Part shown: one piece after another, positions 6,010-11,646 of the stretch | How positions within the stretch are numbered: the stretch's first letter is position 1 | How the letters are laid out: each line of letters begins with the position of its first letter | Source of the DNA: JBQTIM01 sp052388135 | GTDB taxonomy: Bacteria > Elusimicrobiota > Elusimicrobia > FEN-1173 | Assembly (NCBI GenBank): GCA_052388135.1 | Contig: JBQTIM010000113.1 | Span: forward strand, 1 to 11,646 | DNA length: 11,646 nt | Direction of reading: 5' to 3' | The notes under the pieces: generated by a model | Told to the model about the DNA's origin: nothing | Databases searched by the model: none | Seen by the model: only the letters and a program-made list of their open reading frames with translations | Program-made: the position numbers and the translations under genes

Positions 6010-7463
6010 AAAACGCCCGGCATCATTCTCTCCTCGCCGGCTGGGACAAGAAGCACGTCTGGCACCCCTTCACCCAGCAGGCGGAGTGGGAAAAAGCGGA
6101 CCCGCTGGTGGTGCGTTCCGCCCGCGGGATGCGCTTTACCGACGCGCGCGGGCGGAGCTACCTGGACGGCGTGTCTTCCCTTTGGGTCACGGCACACGGC
6201 CACCGCCATCCGGCCCTGGACCGCGCGGTGGCCGCCCAGTTGAAAAAAATGGCCCACACCACTTTCCTGGGGCTCACTCACGAGCCGGCGGTGCGTTTGG
6301 CGCGGGAGCTGGTCCGCCTGGCGCCGCCGGGGCTCTCGCGCGTGTTTTATTCCGACAACGGCTCCACCGCCGTGGAAGTCGCGCTGAAGATGGCTTATCA
6401 ATACTGGGCTCAGAAGGACGGCGGCTCCCGGCGCCGCGAGTTCCTCGCCCTGGAAAATTCCTACCACGGCGACACCCTTGGGTCCGTCTCCGTGGGCGGC
6501 ATCCGGCTCTTTCACAAAAAGTTCAAGCCCCTGCTGTTCAAGGCCCGGTTCGCCATGAGCCCTTCCTGCTATCGGTGCCCCTACCGTAAGAAAGACCCCG
6601 GCGCGGGCTCCGCCGGCTACGCGGGCCGGTTCCGACCCGATGGAACGCCGCGGAACTTCACGCCCCGGCCGGGCAATTTACGGGCCGAAACCGGCTGCCG
6701 CTGGGAGTGCCTCGCGAGCGCGGAGAAAATCCTCAAGGCCCGGGCGGGACGGCTGGCGGCCGCCATCGTGGAGCCCGGCGTCCAGGCGGCGGCGGGCATG
6801 CTCGTCATGCCGCCGGGTTACTTGAGGGGCCTGGAGCGCCTCTGCCGCCGCAACGGCGTCCTTCTCATCGCCGACGAGGTGGCCACGGGCTTCGGCCGCA
6901 CCGGAAAAATGTTCGCCGTGGAGCACGAAGGCGTGCGACCCGACTTCCTCTGCGCGGCCAAGACGCTCACCGGCGGATATTTGCCTTTGGCCGCCACCCT
7001 GGCGCGGGAGAAAATCTACCGCGCCTTCCTGGGCCGCCACGAGGATTTTAAAACGTTCTTCCACGGCCATACCTACACCGCCAACCCTCTGGCCTGCGCC
7101 GCGGCCCTGGCCAACCTGCGCCTGTTCCGGTCGACGGGCATGCCGCGCTCCCTCGGCGGGAAAATCAAGGCGCTCCGGAAGTTCTTAAAGGAAGTCCGCG
7201 CCCTGCCCGGCGTGGGCGACGCGCGCCAATTCGGCCTCATGGCCGGCATCGAGCTGGCGGCGGATAAAAAAACCGGCCGTCCCTTCCCGGCCGCGGCCCG
7301 GGCGGCGCAAAAAGTCTGCCGCGCGGCCCTGGCCCGGGGCTTGTGGCTGCGTCCATTGGGCGACGTGGTGGTCCTCATGCCCATCCTCGCCATTTCGACC
7401 GAGGACTTGAAAAAGACCTTCGCGGTCCTGAAGCGATCCCTCTCGCATGTAACTGATTTGTAA
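6006..7463 (+). CDS. bioA: Adenosylmethionine-8-amino-7-oxononanoate aminotransferase
   Basis: A class III PLP aminotransferase that converts 8-amino-7-oxononanoate to 7,8-diaminononanoate, usually with SAM as amino donor. The start ATG overlaps the bioD stop. The protein has 485 residues, longer than the usual 420-460. Landmarks are KHVWHPFTQ (16-24), SDNGSTAVEVALKMAYQYW (116-134), YHGDTLG (153-159), D290 in ADEVATGFGRTG and the PLP lysine K319 in CAAKTLTGG. The extra length lies mainly at residues 195-230, a Gly/Pro/Arg-rich segment between Cys pairs C188/C191 (CYRCPY) and C231/C235 (CRWEC). Related BioA proteins have a short Cys-containing loop here, so the loop is expanded, possibly as a metal site. 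The gene is the last in the operon. Its final codons overlap the TGTAA repeats that precede the next promoter. Confidence 0.94.
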   Translation: MKNARHHSLLAGWDKKHVWHPFTQQAEWEKADPLVVRSARGMRFTDARGRSYLDGVSSLWVTAHGHRHPALDRAVAAQLKKMAHTTFLGLTHEPAVRLARELVRLAPPGLSRVFYSDNGSTAVEVALKMAYQYWAQKDGGSRRREFLALENSYHGDTLGSVSVGGIRLFHKKFKPLLFKARFAMSPSCYRCPYRKKDPGAGSAGYAGRFRPDGTPRNFTPRPGNLRAETGCRWECLASAEKILKARAGRLAAAIVEPGVQAAAGMLVMPPGYLRGLERLCRRNGVLLIADEVATGFGRTGKMFAVEHEGVRPDFLCAAKTLTGGYLPLAATLAREKIYRAFLGRHEDFKTFFHGHTYTANPLACAAALANLRLFRSTGMPRSLGGKIKALRKFLKEVRALPGVGDARQFGLMAGIELAADKKTGRPFPAAARAAQKVCRAALARGLWLRPLGDVVVLMPILAISTEDLKKTFAVLKRSLSHVTDL

Positions 7464-7476
7464 CTGCATGTAAAAC
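7445..7476 (+). promoter_or_regulatory. Three phased TGTAA direct repeats (putative activator site)
   Basis: TGTAACTG (7448-7455), TGTAACTG (7459-7466) and TGTAAAAC (7469-7476) recur at 11 and 10 bp, one helical turn apart, immediately upstream of the -35 box at 7480. GCATGTAA also occurs twice (7445-7452 and 7466-7473). Helically phased direct repeats next to a promoter are typical of OmpR/PhoB-family response regulators, which is a possibility and not an assignment. Confidence 0.4.
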
Positions 7477-7479
7477 TCC

Positions 7480-7508
7480 TTGACAGCTTTCTCCGTCGGG
7501 GTTATATT
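7480..7508 (+). promoter_or_regulatory. Near-consensus sigma70 promoter
   Basis: TTGACA (7480-7485), a 17-bp spacer, then TATATT (7503-7508). The -35 is perfect and the -10 matches five of six positions. Transcription should start near 7515, about 53 bases before the small ORF. This is the strongest promoter seen in the window. Confidence 0.8.
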
Positions 7509-7567
7509 GGGTTTACCGACGGGAGGAAGAGCATCGCCTCCGCCGCTTCGCACCCAGGAGAGCCGTC

Positions 7568-7735
7568 ATGGTGTCACGATACGGGTTACTTTTTTCCGTG
7601 AGGTTCCGGTCCATGTTCAACGCCCGGCCGCGCGCGAAGGAGGAGAAATCCCTTCCCGTCCGGCAAGGCGAAAACGTCGAATCGGCGCTGATGGAGAAAA
7701 AAGTCGAGCCGAAATTCACCGCCGCCAAAAACTGA
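7568..7735 (+). CDS. Small basic protein of unknown function (55 aa)
   Basis: An ATG at 7568 preceded by AGGAGA (7557-7562) opens a 55-codon frame ending in TGA at 7733-7735. The peptide begins MVSRYGLLFSVRFRSM and ends in a charged stretch with KKVEPKF. It is Lys/Arg-rich, has no Cys, no obvious membrane helix and no signal peptide. I do not recognise it. In its favour are the ribosome site, G/C-ending codons in the second half, its own near-consensus promoter and an intrinsic terminator 25 bp after the stop. The whole unit, about 280 nt, could instead be a regulatory RNA, or both. It separates the biotin and oxidase operons and shows no functional link to either. Confidence 0.5.
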   Translation: MVSRYGLLFSVRFRSMFNARPRAKEEKSLPVRQGENVESALMEKKVEPKFTAAKN

Positions 7736-7760
7736 TCCGCGTTCCTTAGCGATGCTGTAA

Positions 7761-7791
7761 GGCCGTCCATTGCGCACGGACGGCCGTTTTT
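7761..7791 (+). terminator. Strong intrinsic terminator
   Basis: GGCCGTCC (7761-7768) pairs perfectly with GGACGGCC (7778-7785) across a 9-base loop, followed by GTTTTT (7786-7791). It ends the small-ORF transcript and perhaps read-through from bioA. Confidence 0.85.
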
Positions 7792-7799
7792 ATTATGAT
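7770..7799 (+). promoter_or_regulatory. Weak candidate promoter for the oxidase operon
   Basis: TATGAT (7794-7799) is one base from the -10 consensus. TTGCGC (7770-7775) is a poor -35 at 18-bp spacing and lies in the terminator loop. Transcription would begin near 7806, inside the palindrome at 7802-7817. The weak -35 leaves room for an activator or an alternative sigma factor. Confidence 0.3.
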
Positions 7800-7801
7800 A
7801 T

Positions 7802-7817
7802 TGTGAAAATTTTCACG
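7802..7817 (+). promoter_or_regulatory. CRP-like palindromic operator before the oxidase operon
   Basis: TGTGA (7802-7806), six bases, TCACG (7813-7817). GTGAAAATTTTCAC (7803-7816) is a perfect 14-bp palindrome. It matches the CRP consensus TGTGA-N6-TCACA at 9 of 10 defined positions. It lies 24 bp before the cytochrome c start. If the TATGAT box is used, a bound protein would cover the start site and act as a repressor. Confidence 0.5.
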
Positions 7818-7841
7818 AAGCGATTTCCCTCCGGAGCGAAC

Positions 7842-8537
7842 GTGCGGAAAAGCATTCCCCTCATCCTTGCGGCTGCGCTGGCGTTCCCCGCCTGCCAGCG
7901 CGCCAAAACCCCCGAAGCCCGGGGCAAAGCCTATTATCTGGGCTACGGCTGCCAAGCGTGCCACCGCATCGGCGGCGAGGGCTCCAACGTGGGTCCCGAC
8001 CTCACCTTCGTCGGCTACCGCAAGAGCGCCGAGTGGCTGGACCTTTGGATGAAGGATCCCCACGATTGGAAGCCCGACACCAACATGCCCAATTTCAAGA
8101 TTCCCGAGGAGGCGCGCAAGGCCATCACGACCTATCTGAGCAGCCTCAAGGGCGACGCCTACCTGGAGGGCCGCCGCCCGTGGGACACGCCCGCTCTCAT
8201 GGACGACCCCGTGAAGCGCGGGGAGTCCATCTACAACAAGGCCGGCTGCAACAGCTGCCACGGCGCCGCCGGCGCGGGCGGCTATCCCAACAACAACGTG
8301 GTGGGCGGCAAGATCCCCGCCTTGAAGCTGGTGGCCGACGGCTACTCCAAGGAAGAGCTCAAACAGAAAATCCGCGAAGGCGTGCGCCATCCCGACAAAG
8401 CCGATCCCTCGGGCCCCGACCCGTTCCTATACATGCCCGCGTGGGGGGAAAAGCTCAAGGACGACGAGTTGGACGCCTTGGTGGAATACCTTTTCTCCCT
8501 CCGCCCCGCCTCCGCCGTCAGCGACTGGAGCGAGTGA
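7842..8537 (+). CDS. Diheme cytochrome c, exported, of the oxidase operon
   Basis: A 231-residue protein with two c-type haem domains, expected on the outer face of the cytoplasmic membrane, where it would pass electrons to the CuA centre of the oxidase. Haem 1 is C37-QA-C40-H41 with M82 (NMPNF) as likely sixth ligand. Haem 2 is C136-NS-C139-H140 with M198 (YMPAW). The N-terminus (RKSIPLILAAALAFPAC) is a signal peptide. C18 could be lipidated, but FPAC is a poor lipobox. The GTG at 7842 is chosen because GGAG (7833-7836) lies 5 bases upstream and the signal peptide starts there. A TTG at 7770 would begin inside the terminator hairpin. The stop is 1 bp before coxB, so the genes are co-translated. 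Confidence 0.88.
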   Translation: MRKSIPLILAAALAFPACQRAKTPEARGKAYYLGYGCQACHRIGGEGSNVGPDLTFVGYRKSAEWLDLWMKDPHDWKPDTNMPNFKIPEEARKAITTYLSSLKGDAYLEGRRPWDTPALMDDPVKRGESIYNKAGCNSCHGAAGAGGYPNNNVVGGKIPALKLVADGYSKEELKQKIREGVRHPDKADPSGPDPFLYMPAWGEKLKDDELDALVEYLFSLRPASAVSDWSE

Positions 8538-8538
8538 C

Positions 8539-9333
8539 GTGATAGACCTCGCGCAGAATTACCGTTTCGGCCTGCCGGTGGCCGCCTCCACCTACGCGGA
8601 GAGGCTGGACTTCTCCCTCAACCTCCTGCACGGGGTGATGCTGGTCATCTTCGTCCTCTGGGCCGTGTTCTTCGCCTATTGCCTGGTGAAGTTTCGCCGG
8701 CGGCCCGGCGCCCCGGCCCACGCGCCCATCAAGGGCGCGGCGGCCTCGTTCCTGCCGGACGCCGTGATCCTGGGGTTCGAAATTTGGCTCATCTTTTTTT
8801 TCGGCATGCCCATCTGGTCGCACATCAAGGAAAAGTTTCCCGAGGAGTCCGGAGCCCTGGTGGTGGACCTGGTGGCGGAGCAGTTCTCCTGGGGGTTCCA
8901 ATACCCGGGGCCCGACGGAAAATTCGGCAAGAGGGATTTTAAGAGGATGGGCTTCGGCAACCTCCTGGGCCTGGACGAGGAGGACGCCGACGCGGCCGAC
9001 GACGTGGTGATGCGCAACGTCCTCCACGTGCCCCTGGGCAAGCCCACCATCCTGCGCATGACGTCCAAGGACGTGATCCACAGTTTCTTCGTGCCGGAGT
9101 TCCGGACCAAGCACGACATCGTGCCCGGCATGCAGACACGCGTCTGGTTCGAGCCCAACCGCACGGGCGTTTTCGAGATCGTCTGCTCCCAGCTCTGCGG
9201 CACCGGCCATTACGTCATGCGGGGCGAGGTTGTGGTCCACTCGCCGGAGGATTTCGCCGCCTGGGAACAGGCCCGGCAAGCGGAGAAAGCCGCGTCCGCG
9301 CCCGCCGCCCCCGCCGAGGATTGGGCCGAGTAG
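8539..9333 (+). CDS. coxB: Cytochrome c oxidase subunit II (CuA)
   Basis: Carries the binuclear CuA centre that accepts electrons from cytochrome c. The protein has 264 residues, with two membrane helices at about 28-51 and 72-96 and a cupredoxin domain outside. CuA ligands are H181 (DVIHSF), C216, C220, H224 and M227 (CSQLCGTGHYVM). The usual Glu between the cysteines is Gln218, tolerable because that residue binds through its backbone. Residues about 124-157 form a charged insertion (GPDGKFG then LDEEDADAADD) before the last strands, as I recall in subunit II from several non-proteobacterial A-type oxidases. There is no fused cytochrome c domain, consistent with the separate diheme gene just upstream. 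The GTG at 8539 follows the cytochrome stop by 1 bp. The acidic, Ala/Pro-rich C-terminus is unconserved. Confidence 0.94.
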   Translation: MIDLAQNYRFGLPVAASTYAERLDFSLNLLHGVMLVIFVLWAVFFAYCLVKFRRRPGAPAHAPIKGAAASFLPDAVILGFEIWLIFFFGMPIWSHIKEKFPEESGALVVDLVAEQFSWGFQYPGPDGKFGKRDFKRMGFGNLLGLDEEDADAADDVVMRNVLHVPLGKPTILRMTSKDVIHSFFVPEFRTKHDIVPGMQTRVWFEPNRTGVFEIVCSQLCGTGHYVMRGEVVVHSPEDFAAWEQARQAEKAASAPAAPAEDWAE

Positions 9334-9675
9334 GCAAGGAATACCGAGGGTGTGCTTTCGGGGCCCCTTGCGGTGGTTTGAGCACGCGTTTTTGAGGGTC
9401 GTGGCGCCGAGGATGTCTGAGCCGATTTTCGCGCTAGCGAAAATCGAGCGAGTTCCGCAGGCGCCCTCAAAAAGGACGCGCATGGTTTACGAGCTGGCGC
9501 TCTACAACCATTTCCTCGCTTCGCGGCTCGGTCACAAGCCGCCGGGAGTGTCCTTCTCTTTCGGTTGCCTTTCTCTTGGACAAGCAAGAGAAAGGTAACC
9601 CGGGTCCAGGGGTGGAGCCCCTGGGGCTTTGCAGAATGTGTTGAATGGTTTCTTAGATCCGGAAAGACATTTAAT
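9334..9675 (+). other. 342-bp coxB-coxA intergenic region
   Basis: No gene here is convincing. The repeat at 9352-9624 fills most of it. The last 50 bp are A/T-richer and end in GGAAAG (9661-9666), the coxA ribosome site. No clear T-run follows any hairpin on the + strand, so termination of the operon here is not evident. Confidence 0.7.
9352..9624 (-). repeat. Dispersed structured repeat, copy 2 (coxB-coxA gap, inverted)
   Basis: This copy lies opposite to the one at 3042-3255. Matching parts in + coordinates are: far end 9352-9385 (GGGGCCCC core); core hairpins TTTTTGAGGG (9389-9398)/CCCTCAAAAA (9464-9473) and GATTTTCGC (9424-9432)/GCGAAAATC (9437-9445) with a GCTA loop; hairpin B, 9563-9578 pairing with 9585-9600 with one G-T wobble; hairpin A, CCAGGGG (9606-9612)/CCCCTGG (9618-9624). 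At 273 bp it is longer than copy 1. The extra length is in the core, which shares no clear sequence with copy 1. No coding role is apparent. In the coxB-coxA message it would form several strong hairpins. Confidence 0.88.
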
Positions 9676-11406
9676 ATGACCGAAAAAAATCATCACGGGC
9701 CGCAGACCTTCATCCAGAAATACGTTTTCTCCCTGGACCACAAGGTCATCGGGCTCCAATATATGTTCACCGCGCTGACCTTCCTCCTTTTGGGGTTCGG
9801 CATGGTCCTGCTCATCCGCTGGCAGTTGGCGTTCCCGGGGCGGCCGGTGCCGCTCATCGGGGCCCTGCTCCTGGAGAACTTCGCGCCGGGCGGGGCGCTT
9901 TTGCCCTCTTCCTACAACCAGCTGGGCGCCATGCACGGCACCATCATGGTGTTCCTGGGCATCGTGCCTCTGGGCGTGGGTTTTTACGGAAACTATTTCC
10001 TGCCTCTGCAAATCGGCGCCGGCGACATGGCTTTCCCGCGCCTCAACATGATGAGCTATTGGACCTATTTCCTGGGCGGCGTCGTCATGCTGGCCAGCTT
10101 CCTCATGCCGGGCGGCGCGGCCCAGTCGGGCTGGACGTCCTACCCGCCTTTGGCCAACATCGCCTCGGCGGGGCAGACGGCCTGGCTCATCGCCATGACG
10201 TTCATCATCACCTCCTCCCTCTTCGGCAGCATCAATTTCGTGGTCACCACGGTGAACATGCGGGCGCCGGGGCTGGGCTGGCTGCGCCTGCCGATCTTCG
10301 TGTGGGCGCAGTTCGTGACGGCGCTTCTTCTCCTGTTCGCGTTCCCGGTGCTTCAGTCGGCGTCCATTCTGCAATTGCTCGACCGCGTGGCGGGCACCAG
10401 CTTTTTCATTCCCATGGGGCTGGTGGTGGGCGGCGACCTTCATCCCGCGGCGGGCGGCGGCAGCGCCCTGTTGTGGCAGCACCTCTTTTGGTTCCTGGCC
10501 CATCCGGAGGTCTACGTGCTCCTCCTGCCGGCCATCGGCATCGTGGCCGAGATCATCGCCAACAACACGCGGCGGCCCATCTTCGGCTACAAGCACATGG
10601 TGGGGGCCTTGATTTTCCTGGGCGTGTTTTCTTTCCTGGTGTGGGCGCACCACATGTTCCTGGCCGGCATCAAGACCTCCATCGCCAAGTTCTTCATGAC
10701 CACCACCATGGTGGTGTCCATCCCGTCGGTGGCGCTGCTCACGTGCCTCATCCTGTCCCTGTGGGGGGGCTCCATCCGCTTCACCATCCCCATGCGCTTC
10801 GCGCTGGCGTTCCTGCCCATGTTCGGCATCGGCGGCCTCACGGGCCTGCCTCTCGGTTTCCTGCCCTCCGACATCCACCTTCACGACACCTATTACGTCA
10901 TCGGCCATTTCCATTACGTGGTGGTGACGGGCAGCTTGGTGGCCCTCATGGCGGGGATTTACCATTGGTTCCCCAAGATGTTCGGCCGGAAAATGGACGA
11001 CCGCCTGGGCAACATCCATTTCTGGGGCACCATCGTCTGCATGAACGGAATTTTCTTTCCCATGTTCATCCAGGGCATGGCGGGCGTGCAGAGGCGGCTT
11101 TTCGACTTCACGCCCCAGGTCCACAACCTGTCCACGTTCTGGTTGAACTACGTCATGCTGGCGTCGGCGGTGCTTTTGCTGTTCTTCCAGTTCCCTTTCA
11201 TCTACAACCTGTTCAACAGCCTGTTCCGGGGAGAGAAGACGCCGGAGAATCCCTGGGAAGCCACCACCCTGGAGTGGGCCTGCCCCTCGCCGCCGCCCCA
11301 CGGGAATTTCACGGCCTTACCGCGGGTCCACCGCGGGCCTTATGAGTACGGCGCGGCCGGGGCCAAGAAGGATTGGGTGGCCCAGAACGCGGAGGCCGTC
11401 CGATGA
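9676..11406 (+). CDS. coxA: Cytochrome c oxidase subunit I (A-type, lacks K-channel Lys)
   Basis: The catalytic haem-copper subunit that reduces O2 and pumps protons: 576 residues, twelve-helix family. Haem a ligands are H87 (AMHGT) and H413; the haem a3 ligand is H411 (GHFHYV). CuB ligands are H276 (HPEVY), H325 and H326 (WAHHM), and Y280 is the cross-linked tyrosine. D-channel residues are present: N106 (GNYF), D117 (GAGDMAF), N124 and E278. RR at 473-474 is kept. Leu354 (IPSVALL) stands where A-type enzymes have the K-channel Lys (PTGIK or PSAVK). The ATG at 9676 is chosen because GGAAAG (9661-9666) precedes it and homologues begin near KYVFSLDHK. An in-frame ATG at 9565 lies in the repeat and would add 37 foreign residues. 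The end overlaps coxC in ATGA. Confidence 0.96.
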   Translation: MTEKNHHGPQTFIQKYVFSLDHKVIGLQYMFTALTFLLLGFGMVLLIRWQLAFPGRPVPLIGALLLENFAPGGALLPSSYNQLGAMHGTIMVFLGIVPLGVGFYGNYFLPLQIGAGDMAFPRLNMMSYWTYFLGGVVMLASFLMPGGAAQSGWTSYPPLANIASAGQTAWLIAMTFIITSSLFGSINFVVTTVNMRAPGLGWLRLPIFVWAQFVTALLLLFAFPVLQSASILQLLDRVAGTSFFIPMGLVVGGDLHPAAGGGSALLWQHLFWFLAHPEVYVLLLPAIGIVAEIIANNTRRPIFGYKHMVGALIFLGVFSFLVWAHHMFLAGIKTSIAKFFMTTTMVVSIPSVALLTCLILSLWGGSIRFTIPMRFALAFLPMFGIGGLTGLPLGFLPSDIHLHDTYYVIGHFHYVVVTGSLVALMAGIYHWFPKMFGRKMDDRLGNIHFWGTIVCMNGIFFPMFIQGMAGVQRRLFDFTPQVHNLSTFWLNYVMLASAVLLLFFQFPFIYNLFNSLFRGEKTPENPWEATTLEWACPSPPPHGNFTALPRVHRGPYEYGAAGAKKDWVAQNAEAVR

Positions 11407-11646
11407 GCGCCGCGGCGCCTTACAACTCCACCGGCATTCCCAACGGCAAACTGGGGATGTGGGTGTTCCTGGCCTCGGAGGTCATGCTCTTCGGGGCCTT
11501 CATCAGTTCCTACATCGTCCTGCGGCTGGGCAGTCCCGCCTTCGGCGTGCCGGACGAGGCCATCATGGGCCGGCCCCTGGCCACCCTGAACACGTTCGTC
11601 CTGATCACCTCCAGCGTCAGCATGGTGCTGGCCCTGGCCGCCATCC
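11403..11646 (+). CDS. coxC: Cytochrome c oxidase subunit III (partial, 5' part)
   Basis: The first 81 codons are present and the gene runs off the right edge. Subunit III stabilises the D-channel side of the A-type oxidase core. GKLGMWVFLASEVMLFGAF (residues 16-34) followed by SSYIVLR is the family's first membrane helix, and LNTFVLITSSVSMVLALAA begins the second. The ATG overlaps the coxA stop in an ATGA junction, so translation is coupled. Further oxidase genes, such as subunit IV or an assembly factor, probably follow outside the window. Confidence 0.92.
   Translation, partial: MSAAAPYNSTGIPNGKLGMWVFLASEVMLFGAFISSYIVLRLGSPAFGVPDEAIMGRPLATLNTFVLITSSVSMVLALAAI

Noticed and set aside
7770..7841. 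Earlier TTG start for the cytochrome c
   Set aside because: It lies in the terminator loop and would place 24 charged residues before the signal peptide. The GTG at 7842 has GGAG at good spacing.
3042..9624. The two inverted repeat copies as ends of one composite transposon
   Set aside because: Everything between them is ordinary biotin and respiratory genes with no transposase or integrase. The copies look like independent insertions.
9532..11301. 589-codon open frame on the - strand opposite coxA
   Set aside because: It is a shadow of coxA in G+C-rich DNA. The composition (His, Gln, Arg, Gly, Glu) is that of an antisense frame and no domain is recognisable.

Overview
The window is high in G+C (roughly two thirds by eye) and tightly packed, with almost all genes on the + strand. 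It looks like chromosomal DNA from a Gram-negative-type bacterium that respires oxygen and makes its own biotin. The signs are a lipoprotein-like diheme cytochrome c, an A-type haem-copper oxidase, a PilZ protein and a BirA-type operator. The phylum cannot be fixed from this sequence alone. There are no tRNA or rRNA genes, CRISPR arrays, transposases or phage genes.

Layout. (1) 1-158: probably the tail of an upstream gene, followed by a sigma70-type promoter. (2) 244-750: a stand-alone PilZ-domain protein (c-di-GMP receptor family), closed by a terminator-like hairpin. (3) 827-7463: a biotin operon behind a BirA-type operator that overlaps the -35 box. Its order is bioB, a FabG-type reductase, a FabF-type ketosynthase, bioF, bioD, bioA. 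Most junctions overlap or are very short. No bioC, bioH, bioG, bioW or bioI is present, so the private ketosynthase and reductase probably help build the pimeloyl chain, which BioF, BioA, BioD and BioB then turn into biotin. (4) 7445-7791: a compact unit with a near-consensus promoter, three helically phased TGTAA repeats, a 55-codon ORF of unknown function and a strong intrinsic terminator. (5) 7802-11646: a cytochrome oxidase operon (diheme cytochrome c, coxB, coxA, start of coxC) preceded by a CRP-like palindrome. CoxA keeps all haem and CuB ligands and the D-channel residues but has Leu where A-type oxidases carry the K-channel Lys.

The most unusual feature is a dispersed structured repeat present twice in opposite orientations. 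One copy lies in frame inside the biotin-operon ketosynthase gene (about 3042-3255) and adds roughly 71 residues between its N-terminal part and the active-site Cys. The other fills the coxB-coxA gap (about 9352-9624). Both copies share a nearly identical 70-bp block with a 16-bp stem, a covarying 7-bp hairpin on one side, a hairpin core of unrelated sequence, and a conserved far end. No encoded protein explains it. It resembles in concept the palindromic elements that insert into Rickettsia genes.
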